From assembly GCA_030737875.1 (NCBI GenBank), contig CM060912.1, positions 203,807,231 through 203,871,230 of the forward strand: a stretch of 64,000 nucleotides of DNA. Reading direction: 5' to 3'. A model generated the notes under the pieces. The model ran no database searches. It saw only the letters and a program-made list of their open reading frames with translations, and was not told the DNA's origin. Numbering within the stretch: the first letter of the stretch is position 1; each line of letters starts with the position of its first letter. Origin of the DNA: Allium sativum (lineage: Eukaryota > Streptophyta > Magnoliopsida > Asparagales > Amaryllidaceae). Of the stretch, positions 12,073 through 24,381 are shown piece by piece. Position numbers and translations under genes: made by a program.

Positions 12073-15000
12073 TTAAGGAAAAAGAGAGATCAAAGATGTA
12101 CCCTCAAAAAGAAAAGGGTAGGTCGCGCATATTCTGTCCTCAGTTTCCCAAGTCGCGTCTTCCTCGGCGTTGCTCCACTGAACTATGACAAGCTTGACTT
12201 CGCGGTTGCGTAGCTTTTTGATTTCAGTTCCTACGATTCGAGTTGGAACTCTCCTCACACTTGCTTCGCGTTCCACTTCGGCTTCTTCTAGAATGCTTGG
12301 CTCCACCACTTCCGCAGATTCGTGTAGACATTTTCGGAGATGAGAAACGTGAAAGACGTTGTGAATTCCAACCAACCTTTCAGGCAGATCTACTCTATAT
12401 GCCATCTTCCCAATCTTCTCGATGATAGGGAACGGTCCTACAAATCTTAGTGCTAGCTTTCCTGCAGATCCAAAGCGAACGATGTTCCTTAAAGGGGATA
12501 CCTGAAGGAAAACCCTGTCCCCAACCTCAAACTCAAGGTCGGTCCTTCTTTTGTCTGCGTAGGATTTCTGTCTATCTTGGGCAATCTTCATTCTCCTTCG
12601 TATCAAGTCCACTTTTTCTGAAGTCTCTCTAATCATGTCTGGCCCAAGTATAAGCTTGTTTGTAGACTCCCACCAACAAGTTGGTGATCGGCACGGTCTT
12701 CCATATAGATCTTCGAAGGGTGCCATGCCGATGGTGGCTTGGTAGTTGTTGTTGTAGGCGAATTCCACTAAAGGAAGATGATCCTCCCATGTCCCTCCGA
12801 AGTCAAGAACGCACAGTCTCAGAAGATCTTCTGATACTCTGTTCACCCTTTCCGTCTGACCATCGGTTTGGGGGTGATAGGCCGTGCTCAAGCATAACTG
12901 TGTGCCTACAACTTCTTGCAGACTCCGCCAAAACTCGCTCGTAAAGATGGGATCTCGGTCACTCATTATGCTGGAGGGTATTCCATGGAGTCGAACTATT
13001 TCCTTGAGATAAAGAGAAGCTAGAGACGAGGCAGTCCTTCTACTCTTGATAGGTATAAAGTGGGCGCTTTTAGTGAGCCTGTCCACTATTACCCAAATGC
13101 TAGTATTGCCTCCTCTTGACCTAGGCAACCCATCAATGAAGTCCATTGAAATGCTATCCCACTTCCATTGCGAGACTTCTAGAGGATGAAGCAGTCCTCC
13201 AGGTTTCTTTTGTTCCGCCTTGACCTGTTGTCATGTCACGCACATAGAAACGAAATCTTCCACGTCCTTCTTCATGTCTCTTCAATAGAAAACTCTCTTT
13301 ACGTCCTTGTACATCTTCTCCCCACCTGGGTGTATTGTCATCTTGGAATGATGTGCTTCCTCGAGAACCATCTTTACTTAATCCCTTGCTTGTGGGACGC
13401 ATAGACTTCCATCCCATCTCAGCCAACCCTTATTATCAATGGAGTACCTATTGAGGTGACTGGAAGTTTCACCCTAATTAGCTTATCAATCACATCCACA
13501 AGCTGGGGGTCTTCACGTTGTGCGGCTCCTATCGAGTCTAAAAGAGTGGGCCGTACTTCTAGGGATGCCAACAAACCAAGTACAAAATCAGAGGAGGGCC
13601 TAAAGTCAAAACTGCCTATATACTCCAAGCTTTGCCTTTCTACAAAGAGAGGGCATAAGGTCAGCTTCTTTCTACTTAAGGCGTCTGCTACTACATTTCC
13701 CTTGCCAGAAGTATAGGAAATCTCAAAATCATACGAGGCAAGGAACTCCATCCATCTTTGCTGTCTCAAGTTAAGATCTTTCTGCGAGAAAAGATACTTC
13801 AATGATTTATGGTCAGTATATAATTCGAACTTCTCACCTAGGAGATAATGGGGCCAAGACTTAAGCGCAAAGACGATGGCGACCAACTCAACATCATGGG
13901 TTGGGTAGTTCTTTTCATGAACTTTCAATTGTCTTCCACCATAAGCTACTACCCTCCCTTCTTGCATCAGAACAACGCCTAGTCCCGTACCACAAGCATC
14001 CGTATATACTGTGAACATCTTGCTTCCATCAGGCAAAGTCAGAACTGGGGCTGTTGTAAGAGCCCTTTTTAAGCGTTGGAAAGCAATATCACAGTCCAAA
14101 TCCCAAGCGAACGCTAGATTCTTCTTTGTTAGCCTTGTGAGTGGAGCTGAGATTTTCGCGAAATCTCTATTGAACTTTTGGTAAAAACCGGCTAGCCCAA
14201 GAAAGCTTCGTACTTCGGTTGCATTTCTTGGTGTCTTCCAATCTTGCACTGTCACCACTTTCGTGGGTCTACAGCTAACCCTTCTTTGGATACTATATGT
14301 CCAAGAAACCTTACCTCTTCTCTCCAGAAGTGGCACTTGGAGAATTTGGCTTTTAGCTGATGAACTCGAAGAGTTTCCATGATCTCCTTCAGATGCTGAG
14401 CATGTTCTTCCTCATTCTTTGAGAAGATCAAAATATCGTCTACGAAGACCACAACGAACTTATTGAGGAATTCTCTGAACACCCTGCTAATTAGGTCTAC
14501 GAAATAAGCGGGTGTGTTTGTTAAGCCGAAAGGCATGACAAGACACTCGAAGAAACCGTCTGGGGTTCTGAACGTCGTCTTATCAATGTTATCTTCAGCT
14601 ACCCTTAGCTGATGGAACCCAGTAGCCAGATCAAGTTGGGAGAAGACCGACGCCCCTACCAGCTGATCAAACAAATCGTCTATTCTGGGAATCGGGTATC
14701 TATTCTTCTTAGTCAGCTTGTTTAGCTCCCTATAGTTCACACAAAGACGTAGTGAACCATCTGCTTTGGTGGCGAACAGCACTGGAGCGCCCGATTTCAA
14801 GATACTCCTCCTTATAAACCCCTTCTCGAGAAGCTCCTTAACTTGCTTAGTGAGCTCCTTTCTCTCCTTTGGAGCCATGTTTCTAACAGGCAGAGCTACG
14901 GGCTTTGCATTATCAACAAGATATATGCGGAAATCTATTTCCCGCTTTGGAGGTAATCCCTTCACCTCTTCAAAGACATCCGGATATTCCCGGACCACTC

Positions 15001-15223
15001 TAACCGACTGTAAATTCTCAACAGAAGCATCAAGCGACTCTAGATAACTAAGCATAACAACATTCAAGGGATTACAAGAAATTTCTAGAGTGTTACCGAG
15101 CCGAGTCAAGAGCCTAACCACTCTCTTTTCACAATCAATAATGGCATCATTACTGGATAACCAGTCCATGCCTAAGATCAATCCATATCCTTAGAAACCC
15201 AAAACAAAGGCACTACATCTAAA
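12073..15223 (-). pseudogene. Element B pol (RT, RNase H, integrase, chromodomain), broken
   Basis: Order on the minus strand: protease end with [10 protein letters not shown] (about 15160-15185); RT with [10 protein letters not shown]; RNase H with YTDACG, HDVELV, YTDHKS and VADALSR; integrase with D, D and E in MDFIDG, SDRDP and TERVNR; then the chromodomain ([16 protein letters not shown]) and the stop at 12073-12075. Breaks: stops near 15224 and 15193, a frameshift near 14270-14300, another near 13480, and at least three stops in the integrase N-terminal zinc-finger region (13230-13385), one of which replaces the last zinc-binding Cys. The integrase core plus chromodomain (12073-13146) is still one open frame. 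Chromodomain and tRNA-Met primer place it with Tekay/Del chromoviruses. It cannot make a full polyprotein. Confidence 0.92.
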
Positions 15224-16426
15224 TTAAACACTTAGAATAGAGATTTTCAAATCCAAGCAAACCATCGACAAATAAGCCGAGCCCCCAATTGGATTTGAAA
15301 CAACCAAGGGATCTTCCACCATACTAGTGTCTAGGTGCAGAGATTCTGCTAAAGTAGATGAAATAAAGGAGTGTGATGCACTTGAATCAAAGAGAGTGCG
15401 AACAGGATGATCATAGAGATAAAATAAGATTTCTACAGAAATATTTCTACCTCGTTCCTGTAGAGGTGCCACCAGCGCGTGAACCTGTCCCCCTGAGGTG
15501 GATCCAGTCCTCTGTCCCTGCCCCCGCTTCTTTGGGCAGTCCTTAGCCAAGTGTCCAGTCTCGAAACAATTGAAGCAACCACCATTCATCTTTGCCTTCT
15601 TCTTTCTACAGTCTTTCGCTATATTTCCAACAATGCCACAGAAATTGCACTTTCTCTTTTCATGGGATTTGTTGTTCTTCCCGCCTTTCTTGAAGTCTGT
15701 TTTCTTAGCCTGTAAACCCTCTTTCTTTTCTTGAGGCACTTCTACCTTTGCCTCTTTCTTGCCTTTATCTTCCTCGTGTAGCAGCGCCATGTCCACCAAG
15801 CTTTCATAGGTCACTCCCATGGGTATATGGGTCATAACAAGGCTGTGTAGAGGCTCATTCAGACCTTTGTCGAAGCGAAGGGCCTTCTTGTGTTGGGTGT
15901 TAACTATATCCAGCCAAAATCTGGCCAGTTGATTAAACCGATTGACGTACTCCTTGATTGTCATACTTCCTCGTTTAAGAGTTAGGAACTTCTCCATTTG
16001 CAGGCTTCTTTCAGCTTGGGAGAGGAATTTCATCTCAAACCTCATCCTGAAATCTTCCCAAATTTCCACTGTCCTCTCAGTATGGGTAACTTCCCACCGA
16101 TAAGAAGCTTCGTCTTTGAGCAACCACACTGCTAGCTGTATCTTTTGCCTGTCGTCAACTTCGAAGATGACGAACAAATATTCGGTCTCCTTCTGCCAGT
16201 TCCTTGCTACCACAAAGGATTCAGTTCCATAGAAGTCCTTTCCATCCATAGCCTTTAAGTCTCTACACGTCTTGGCGAAAGTATTTCCACGAGGAGGAGG
16301 AGGAACCGCTGCCACTGTGGGAGGAGGAATGTCTGCTGGGCCCGCACCATTGGCCTTAGCCTCTAAGTACCTTCGGAACCAGCCAGGTATCGGTACTCCT
16401 TCTGGACGGTTAAGATCTCCAGACAT
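15224..16426 (-). pseudogene. Element B gag and start of protease
   Basis: A 400-codon open frame starting MSGDLNRPEG. Retrotransposon-gag core at about residues 75-200 (WLLKDEASYRWE, then MTIKEYVNRFNQLARF), a Lys-rich linker at 218-259, and two zinc knuckles. Knuckle 1 (260-273, CNFCGIVGNIAKDC) has Asn where His is expected, so it probably binds zinc poorly; knuckle 2 (284-297, CFNCFETGHLAKDC) is intact. The protease active site reads DSSAS (347-351) instead of DSGAS or DTGAS, which should inactivate it. The frame ends at a premature stop at 15224-15226; pol continues in the same frame beyond it, so gag and pol were originally one reading frame. Confidence 0.9.
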
Positions 16427-16608
16427 GTTGGAACAAAAAGGAAAGTATTCAAGACAAAAGGATAGAGAGATAGTGCATAAGGCTTTAGGGAATTATGCCT
16501 TTTAAAAACAACACTTTTTCTTGAAAAAGAATGCTTTTTTAAACTTCTTTTTGAAAATAGTTTCAAAAACTTTTATCTAGTCCAGTAAAACTGTGCTCTG
16601 ATACCAAG
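16427..16608 (-). other. Element B leader with primer-binding site
   Basis: Between the 5' LTR and the gag ATG. The primer site TGGTATCAGAGCA (16594-16606 on the minus strand) lies two bases from the LTR edge. The remaining leader is A/T-rich (runs of AAAA and TTTT) with no ORF. Confidence 0.9.
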
Positions 16609-18144
16609 TGAAACACCCCACCTCCATTAAGATCACTCACAAAGGGAATGCCTTAACTTTGTTGGAGGTTTTTAAGTAAAAGTAAAAAATAAAACACAAG
16701 ACAGATATAAACACATATATGTAAGCAGCGGAAAACAAACAGACTTTTTATTTCATAAATACATGTTCATACAAAACATTTCCATAATTGTCACACAATA
16801 ACTTCCAAAATATTACATCATCATTTCTGTCTTGGTTATTAAATAAAGAAGCATAAAACATAATTAAAACTGCATAAATCCCCATAGAATGCGTCCAAAA
16901 GCAATAGCCAAGGAAAGAGAGTCCAAACCGTACATCTACTATCTTGAAGCTTGCAAAGAGTCTGACTAAGCTGGGTTGTTTCCTCCCTGTGGACCTTGGG
17001 GGGGGGGGGGGAACGGAAGAAAAGAAGACGAAGGAAAAATAGAGTCAGACATAAAGCCTGGTAAGTCTAGTGACTCTTCAGTATGAGAATAAGAAAAAGG
17101 GCATGATAGGAATAAACTGGAAATAGGAAAGTATCATAAACTAAGATAAAGCAGTTTTGAATCGAATACACTATCACACCCCACACTATATCTCTGCACC
17201 TACTTGCATTGTCTCAACTGGCACCCCATGATTGGGGTGAAGTGATCCCCTTTTCTAAAGATCGGCTCCCACTCGCAAAATCATATGTGTCATACGGCCC
17301 CCAATGATTGTAGATACCTATGATGGTTCCACCATGGGGTGTATCAAGTCCCATAGTGGCGGCCCGACATAATTCTAGAATGCATAGGTTATACTACTGG
17401 TGCCCAGTGCCTTGTTTGTCTACTCCGAAGTGTGTGCACGCCCGCACTCCGTTAGAACCTACACTGCTACACCAACCGCCGTCACTTTTGACCGCTTACA
17501 ATCAGCCCAGTAATCGTGCCCCACCCTGCCTAGTTTGAGGGTACCATGATACCTAATTGGGTTACTGCTGAAATGGGTCCCCGTTACTAGGGTTTTCTAG
17601 TCAAACATGTTAAGTGGTTAAGTGTCTGTATTTACCTAACCCCACCCAACAGTTTAATTAACATGTTGAATTGGTTAAGTGTTTTAGTTAACTTAACTCT
17701 ACCATCCTGACTTGTCTGTCCTTAGTTTTTTTAAAGCACCGACCACTCACATTAGACTGGTATTGTTACGGTTACTGGATGTGCCGGTCGGTTCCGGGCA
17801 GGTTTACACCATAACTCAGTCTAAACTCGGGTCCTTATTGGGCTCAATGCTTAACCACCCACATTGGATAGGTATTGTTGTGACTATTGGACAGCCGGGC
17901 GGGTCCGGGCAGGTTTACATCACAACTCAATCCAACCTCATGTTAAGCATACTCGTATTTTCTAAATTTACATATTTGTCTCAATTACTTGTATATGTAA
18001 ATTTGTTAACAATTAAATGTTGTGGCCCACTTTCCAAGTTCATCATTTTTGGTATAAGAATTTTACACCATTTAAATGCCACCAATTATTGGCATGTGCC
18101 AAACATGTCAATACATATATTTTTCACCAATTTATATCAAGTTT
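16609..18144 (-). repeat. Element B, 5' LTR, segment 1 (inner end)
   Basis: Starts TGAAACACCCCACC next to the primer site and is collinear with 8360-9900 of the 3' LTR, including the acceptor C-tract (AG at 16995-16996) and the twin stem-loop cassette. It stops at the insertion of element C; AGTTT at 18140-18144 is the left copy of that target duplication. Confidence 0.92.
17741..17942 (-). promoter_or_regulatory. Twin stem-loop cassette, element B 5' LTR
   Basis: Same two-unit architecture as at 9484-9687; the outer stem of unit 1 reads TTAGACTG with CAGTCTAA, here an 8-bp perfect match. Confidence 0.7.
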
Positions 18145-18390
18145 TGTAACAACCCGTAATTCCGTAACAATAAGTTTCACAAATTAAAGTATAGTTAATT
18201 CCAAATGTGGGGATTAAGGGAAACGGGTTACGCCGTTGCGTTCGTCTCGGAATTCTGCTTGAGATAGAGTCCGAGTTATGGCCTTTCGAAGTTTCAGAAT
18301 TCAGTTTAAAAATCAAAACAGTTCAAAACGAAGTTCGAAATTCAAAAACAGACCCAAACTGGGTTGGGCGGGAAAATTCCCGCCCAAGGA

Positions 18391-18470
18391 CTAGGTCGAC
18401 CAGGGGGTCGACCGGGGTACCCAGGTCGACCAGGGGGTTGACCTGTAGGTCGACCTGCCTGGTCGGCCTG
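18391..18470 (+). repeat. GTCGAC array in U3 of element C
   Basis: Four exact GGTCGACC palindromes and two degenerate ones (TTGACC, GTCGGCC) at irregular 12-18 base spacing, about 150-220 bases upstream of the TATA box. Present at the same place in the 3' LTR (24658-24750). Confidence 0.75.
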
Positions 18471-18615
18471 GTTTGTCTGATTGGGTCCTGGCTCGAATTT
18501 CTGGGCCTGGTCTTGTCACTGGGGCTGAGTTGTCTTCTTTTGATTGGCTTCTCTTTAGAACGGATGGCTTTGATTAACCCTAGCTTCATCGATGGCTCTA
18601 ATTAACTTGCAACTC

Positions 18616-18623
18616 TATAAAAA
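18616..18623 (+). promoter_or_regulatory. TATA box of LTR C
   Basis: TATAAAAA, 240 bases upstream of the predicted donor; the same box is at 24895-24902 in the 3' LTR. Confidence 0.65.
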
Positions 18624-19997
18624 CACCCTAGGTCTCCAGCTAAAATTCACACAAAAATAAGAACTTGAGCTGCCATGCTGTCGGAAGAAAACTAAGGAGA
18701 GCCTCCGCTTGAAAAGAGACGAACAACGAATCAACTCAAGCTAATTCAAATTTGAGATTAAAGTCACTAATAAAATCAAAACAACAATGTCTACCCAAAG
18801 GAACGCATCTCAATTTCAGAACCTCAGATCTCAGAAAACAAGATTGTCTTGCGTTGTAAGTATAGTGGCTCTTTAGATGGGAATGCGATTAAGACATGAT
18901 TTGTTGTAAATTGTAATATGGAATTATATCAGTATTAACGATGTTGTTTTATATTTGTTATTTATGATAATTTGAATGATTGTGGTGATTGAATCTTTTA
19001 TGTATTGTGAATCAAACAATCAACACCTTATGCGAATTGTATGTATACAGTTAGATCTAAATATATGCTTATGTAAGTTATAGGTTGCAAGTTAGATTTA
19101 CACAAATATTTATATCATTCATGTAGGCTCTATGTATATATGTTTAAACCAATTGTGCCTACATGACTAGAATAGATCTATATTCACATGTTTTTATGCA
19201 AGTGAGAACTTATAATCGGATCCATGTCAAGATCCGTTTAGGATTCATATGAAAGTTTATTGATAGATCTATGTTTATACATATGTGTTGCAAGTTCACA
19301 CCCTTAAGTGGTTGTCAAAGCTATACATATAGTTTTGTCTTACGCCAGTTTTATGTTTGAGGTTATGACTAGACCTATGCATTAACATGTTATACTATGT
19401 TTTAGTGGATTCATATGACACCTATTAGGTTATACTATGTTATACCTTTATGTTAGGCTAAAACTATATGATTCATGTGACACCTATTTAACTAGGCCCA
19501 ATATTTATATGCAAGTTTGTGGCATGTTATGCAATGTTATGATATTCATGTCGATTATTTTGCAAGTTCACACCTTTGATATTCATGTTGATTATTTTGC
19601 AAGTTCACACCTATGATGTTCATATTGACTATGTCGAGAATGCCAAGTTTACACCTATGACATGTTTATGTTAATGAATTGTTTTTATGCCAATTTTGTG
19701 TATGCTAAATTAGGCTAAGTTTTTAGCCTAATATTATATGTCAAAATCATGTGGACGGAAAATTAGGCTAAGATTGCTAGCCTAATATTTAGACGGGGTA
19801 ACGTTGGGTAAAGTTGGTAATTATAGGAAACTTGACGTAAATTGGTTAAAAATCACATAGGTGATTTATGGCATGAAACGGTATAAATTATATACCTAAA
19901 TTAATGAACTTGATTAGAAATAAATTTGGGCAATGACATGAATTCTGGATAATTTACATAAATAAAATGTAAATTTAGACAATACGAATATGCTTAA

Positions 19998-20200
19998 CCC
20001 GAGGTTGGATTGAGTTGTGATTTAAACATGCCCGGACCCGCCCGGCTGTCCAGTAATCACAACAATACCTATCCAATGTGAGAGGTTAAGACATTGATCC
20101 CAATAAAGACCCGAGGTTAGACTGAGTTGTGGCGTAAGACTGCTCGGAACTGACCGGCATACAGGCAGCACAACAATACCTGTCTAATGTGAGTGGTTGG
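19998..20200 (+). promoter_or_regulatory. Twin stem-loop cassette, element C 5' LTR
   Basis: Two units, each starting CCGAGGTT. Unit 1 pairs TTGGAT with ATCCAA and TTGTGAT with ATCACAA; unit 2 pairs TTAGAC with GTCTAA. Apex rich in GCCCGGA and GACCGGC. Confidence 0.7.
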
Positions 20201-20217
20201 TGCTTTAATAAGACAAT

Positions 20218-20960
20218 TAAAGCTAAGTTAGGATTGGTAGGGTTAAGTTAACTAAAACATTTAACCAACTTAACATGTTAACAAGACAAGACTTGTAGGG
20301 GTTAAGTAACTAAGAAAACACTTAGCCAATTTAACATGTTAACTAGACTAGAAGGTGAGGTTAAGTAAAGTTAATACACTTAACCAATTTAACATATTAA
20401 CTAGACTAGAGGGTGAGGTTAAGTAAATTCAGGACACTTAACCGTTATAACCTGATAATTATATAAGTGGGTGAGGTTAAGTAAATTTAGAATACCTAAC
20501 CATTATAACACGTTAGCTAGATAAGTGGGTAAGGTTAAGTAAATACACTTAGCCAATTTAATATGTTAACTGGACTGGAGGGTAGGGTTAAGTAAACTTA
20601 GAACACTTAACCATCATAGTGTGATAAATTGAATAGGGTTAAGTTGAAACATGAAGGGACTATACTTCACCATTAGAACATGCTAATTAAACAGATGTTA
20701 GGGTTAAGTTAATTAAGGGAACACGTAACCGTTATAACATGTTAGTTAAAACAGATGGGCAAGGTTAGGTTAAAAAGGGACACTTAACCAACACAAGATG
20801 AATGGGTAGGGTTAAGTAATAAGAAATACTTAACCAATATAACTTGGTTTGTGATAAGGTTAAGTCAACATGAATTACTGATAACACTTAACCAGTTTAA
20901 CATGACAAATGAATGGGTTAAGTTAACTTGTATCGACTAATGACACTTAACCAATCCAAC
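20218..20960 (+). repeat. Array of TTAAGT/ACTTAA hairpin units, element C 5' LTR
   Basis: A dozen or so imperfect units of 50-65 bases, each with GGTTAAGT followed by ACTTAACC and often AACATGTTA. Every unit is thus a small inverted repeat. Elements A, B and D have only a few such units here, so the array expanded in the C lineage. Confidence 0.75.
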
Positions 20961-21059
20961 TTGACGAGAAAGAGAACTAAGTAGTAAACCTTAGTTAAGA
21001 AAACGATGACTCAGGAAACTAAGTGGTAAACCTTAGTTAGGAAAACTAAGTAGTAATTC

Positions 21060-21960
21060 TTAGTATAACACGAGGAGGAGCGAACGTCCATCTAATCTTA
21101 AAGAAGGCTCCAACGAATTGGGTTACGGAGCCCGAGGCTTCGAGGGGACGTGATGGTATTCTTGGTATCCCTCTGTGAGGTTGCAGATGATCCTCCTGGG
21201 ATCACAGAGGCTAAGGTCTTCGTTAGAAGAACCAAGGGTATGCCTTGGTTGCAATATAAGGCAACCTAAAGACTAGGATGGACCAGCGTGATTCGGCGAG
21301 GCCAGTAGCCCTGTGATAGTAACTCGTCGTCTACCTACCATCTTGAGTCAATCGAGATACGTAAAGCGGAAAGGCGGAGAACTCCAAAAGACCATATACT
21401 TGCTATCTAGTTATGGGTGAGGATGGCCATAAGACAGTGGGGCATAGGGGGCCAGCGTATAGTTCTCAATTTTTCAAGGGTGGCTTTTGATTAGTTGAGG
21501 GAGGGGTCAGGTGGGACCATAGCCACTGAAAAAACAGACCTTAGCATCTGCATCGGCAAATATGTGAAAGCTCCCAACCGAGTTCCGTGTTTCTAGAATA
21601 GCCCTGCCACGGGACTCGGGTCGCACATTTCAGGACATGTGCATCTAGACAGCGATAAACGATTCGCGACACATACGTGGGGAAAGTCTAGTAACACTTA
21701 TCACTCTGGGTAGTGTGTCCTAGACTAAGGGGCATCGTTCGACAGGTAGCGTAATCCCTAGTTGGACCTAGGTGGCATAAACCCTAAATCCGAGAAGCGT
21801 TCAATAGGTAACATAAACCCTAGTTGGATCTAGGTCGTGTAAAACCTGGTTAAGTCTAGAAAGCGCTCGATAAGAAAACCCTAGATTAGATCTAGGTAAT
21901 AATTAATAGATGTATACCTAAAGACAACCGCAATTACAGGGATTGGGATCACGTTATCAT
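21060..21960 (+). other. Stem-loop-rich segment specific to LTR C
   Basis: More GC-rich than its surroundings, without ORFs. Perfect inverted repeats include CCTCTGTGA/TCACAGAGG (about 21170-21211) and AACCAAGG/CCTTGGTT (about 21230-21250); a CCCTAG(T)TGGA(C/T)CTAGGT motif recurs near 21757, 21822 and 21883. I see no counterpart in A, B, D or E. Confidence 0.55.
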
Positions 21961-22557
21961 CTTTGTACCGATTACTAGTTGGGGTACTAGTTAGGTGGTG
22001 CAGAGATATAGAATGGGGTGTGATAGTATATTCAGTTTAAACTGTCTTGCTTTGGTTTAAATTAGTCTGTTATTCTGGTACTGTCCCATTTTCCAGTTTA
22101 CTCCTATCATGAACTTTATCCTATTCACATGCTAAAAGCCATTAGACTTACTCAGGCTTTATGTCTGACTCTGTTTCTCTTTCGTCTTCTTTTCTTCCGT
22201 TCCCCCCAGGTAGTCAGGGAGGGAATAGCTCTGCTTAGTATGGACTGTTACTCTTTCCAAGCTTGAAGACTCTTGGATATATCGCTTCAGACTCTCTTTT
22301 CCGCTGCTATGGATGGCTTATGCTACATTCGGGAATATAAATGTTATTTTATGCTTCTTTATTTTGTAAGACAGATGATACTCTGGTATTGGAAAGCAAT
22401 TGTTGTACAAACTATTTTATCAATAAAGTAAAGATTTATTTTCCGCTGTTTTAATTTTTTTCTATCTTGTAATTTATCTGCATCTTTTACCTTAAATGCT
22501 CCACAGAACTTAGTGCATTCCCTTTGTGAGTGACACTAACGGATGTGGGGTGTTACA

Positions 22558-24381
22558 CGTGGTATCAGAGCTGAAGATTACCGGATCGGATAAAAGATTT
22601 GAAAAATTATTTTCAAAACAGGTTTAAAAGAAGCATTTTCAAAAGAAAAAGTTTTGTTTTAAAGGCATATTCCCCAAAGCCATATGCACTATCTTTTGAT
22701 TCTCTGTTTGAGTCCCTGTTTCCTTCTTCCTTGAGTCTCTGGGGCTCCTGGCTTTCTGCGAGGTAACCTCATCGAAGGGCGAAGTAGTGCCCGACTTCCA
22801 TCTATAGCCGTAGTAGTTTCACCTGCGGCTAGTTTTCTTTCAAGCTTTGTAGGGTTTTCTGTACGATGGAGGCAGCTTTCGAGAGATTTTTCAACATGAT
22901 TACACAAGTAAGAGGATGAGGAGTTTGGCTAAGGGGCACAACCCAAGGGTGAGGAATTCATGGATATGGACTTGGCTCACGAAGGAGGAAGGAATTATAA
23001 AACCTAAGACAAGAGGAAGTAGCTTTTCTATGGTATAAAAGGGCATATAATTAAGGACAAGGGCAAGGACGAGGGAAAGGATTTTCAGGAGGACGAGTGC
23101 GTGCTTTCACCACCAGAATACCTAGGAGAGAGGTAGTAAAAGTCTCCATTGGAAAAGTTTGTCTTTTCATTTGATCAACCTATTAGTACTCTTTTGATCT
23201 TAGCGCTTCGCATTTGTTTATACCTACTTCCATCGTTGAGTCTCTGCACCTAGGTACTTGTATAGTAGAAGATCCCAATTTGTCTCAGATCCAAATTGGT
23301 GGTTCGGCCCGTTAACCTTTGGTTTGTAGGGATTTGAGAATGGCTACATTAAGTGTTGAGTTTAAGCGTAATGTTTTGGTTCCATGGGCTATGAGTTGAT
23401 CCTAGGCATGGGTTGGTTGGCTAGTAATTCTGAAAGTTAGACCTTTTGACTTGCCTTGGAAATACCCTCGAGATTTTGTGATCCTAAAAGGATCAGTTAG
23501 GCTTAGCTATCTAGAATCGCTTAATATATTTATCGACGATTTGCAATCCGTTAGAATAGTCCATGAGTACGCATATGTTTTGATTAGGTTAGAGGTTTAC
23601 CCCTAAAACGTGGGACAGATTTCCGCATATATCCAGTTGACAATGAAAAGCCAGCTATTCGATCAACGACAGTTTTGGAAATGGAGGTCAAGAAGCTTCA
23701 CAATCGTGAAGATTAACTAGATAAGGTACGGTACAGAGAAGCTCAAGAAGATGCGACTTAGAAGATGAAGACTAGATACGTGCATCATACCCTTTTTCTT
23801 AAGGGTATATCCTTTCTCTAGGAGTTTTATGCCTACTTGTTTCTAGCTTTTAAGGTGTATCCTCTAGGACGTATCATCGATGCTTAGGTAGAAGCCAATG
23901 GATGTAAACGTGTATTTGAAACATGTTATGATTAATGGTTGCAAGTGGTTGCTCGTGGATGCATATACACACCATATGCGCTAGAACGACTTAGTCACTT
24001 TCATATTGCATTCGCATATATGTATTTGCTTAACGGATTTAAATTGATATGTTATCATATGGATGTTGCATACGAATGAATGACAATGCACACATGTAGT
24101 ATTTACATAACTAGGGATGCTTGCATACATGATTGGACGCATGGCACTGACATAATTCGCATTAAGGAGGTCAACTGAATCAGTAGACCGCCTGATTTTG
24201 GATTAGATAAAGACATATACATACACACTATGCATATGAATATGAAAGCATTTAGAAATCTTTTTTTAAGGACAATGAATGCCTGTGATTGAATGGTTGA
24301 GTAGATGGGTGATTGGATGGTAGGACACATTCTTCCTAACTTGAAGATTTCGGGGACGAAATCCTTTTAAGAAGGGGAGAA
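22558..24381 (+). pseudogene. Element C internal region: remnants of gag, protease and chromodomain
   Basis: Primer site TGGTATCAGAGC at 22560-22571. A stunted gag start at 22866 (MEAAFERFF, stop after 17 codons); then, in broken frames, a protease trace (FDLSASHLFIP, near 23190), LILGMGWLA-like sequence (about 23400) and the pre-RT motif VRGLPLKRGTDFR-like (about 23595-23625). RT, RNase H and nearly all integrase are missing: the text jumps from the pre-RT region to the EVKKLHNRE segment before the chromodomain (about 23680). The 3' UTR (23830-24381) is intact, with both hairpins (24166-24192 and 24346-24363) and polypurine tract AAGAAGGGGAGAA. So coding sequence was lost while all cis-acting parts were kept. 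Confidence 0.85.
24346..24363 (+). promoter_or_regulatory. Pre-PPT hairpin, element C
   Basis: Stem GATTTCG/CGAAATC, loop GGGA, followed by CCTTTTAAGAAGGGGAGAA and the 3' LTR. Confidence 0.7.

Larger units (their letters stand above)
18856..22209 (+). other. Predicted LTR intron, element C 5' LTR
   Basis: Donor GCGTT|GTAAGTATAG at 18856; acceptor at 22208-22209 after a TTTCTCTTTCGTCTTC pyrimidine tract and CCCCCCAG. Length 3354 bp. Removing it would cut the leader to a few hundred bases. Inference from position and motif conservation. Confidence 0.55.
18145..22557 (+). repeat. Element C, 5' LTR
   Basis: 4413 bp. From the left: a conserved U3 block, GTCGAC motifs (18391-18470), TATA box, donor, a long AT-rich stretch, twin stem-loops, an array of TTAAGT/ACTTAA hairpins, a stem-loop-rich region (21060-21960), acceptor and an AATAAA at 22432-22437. 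It lacks about 30 bp near 18275 that the 3' LTR keeps (24515-24546), including half of the U3 inverted repeat. Confidence 0.92.

Noticed and set aside
12243..12944. Plus-strand ORFs within 12.2-16.5 kb and 61-64 kb
   Set aside because: Antisense shadows of the minus-strand gag-pol of B and E.
22866..22919. MEAAFERFF peptide in C as a small gene
   Set aside because: A gag start truncated after 17 codons with gag remnants downstream in other frames.
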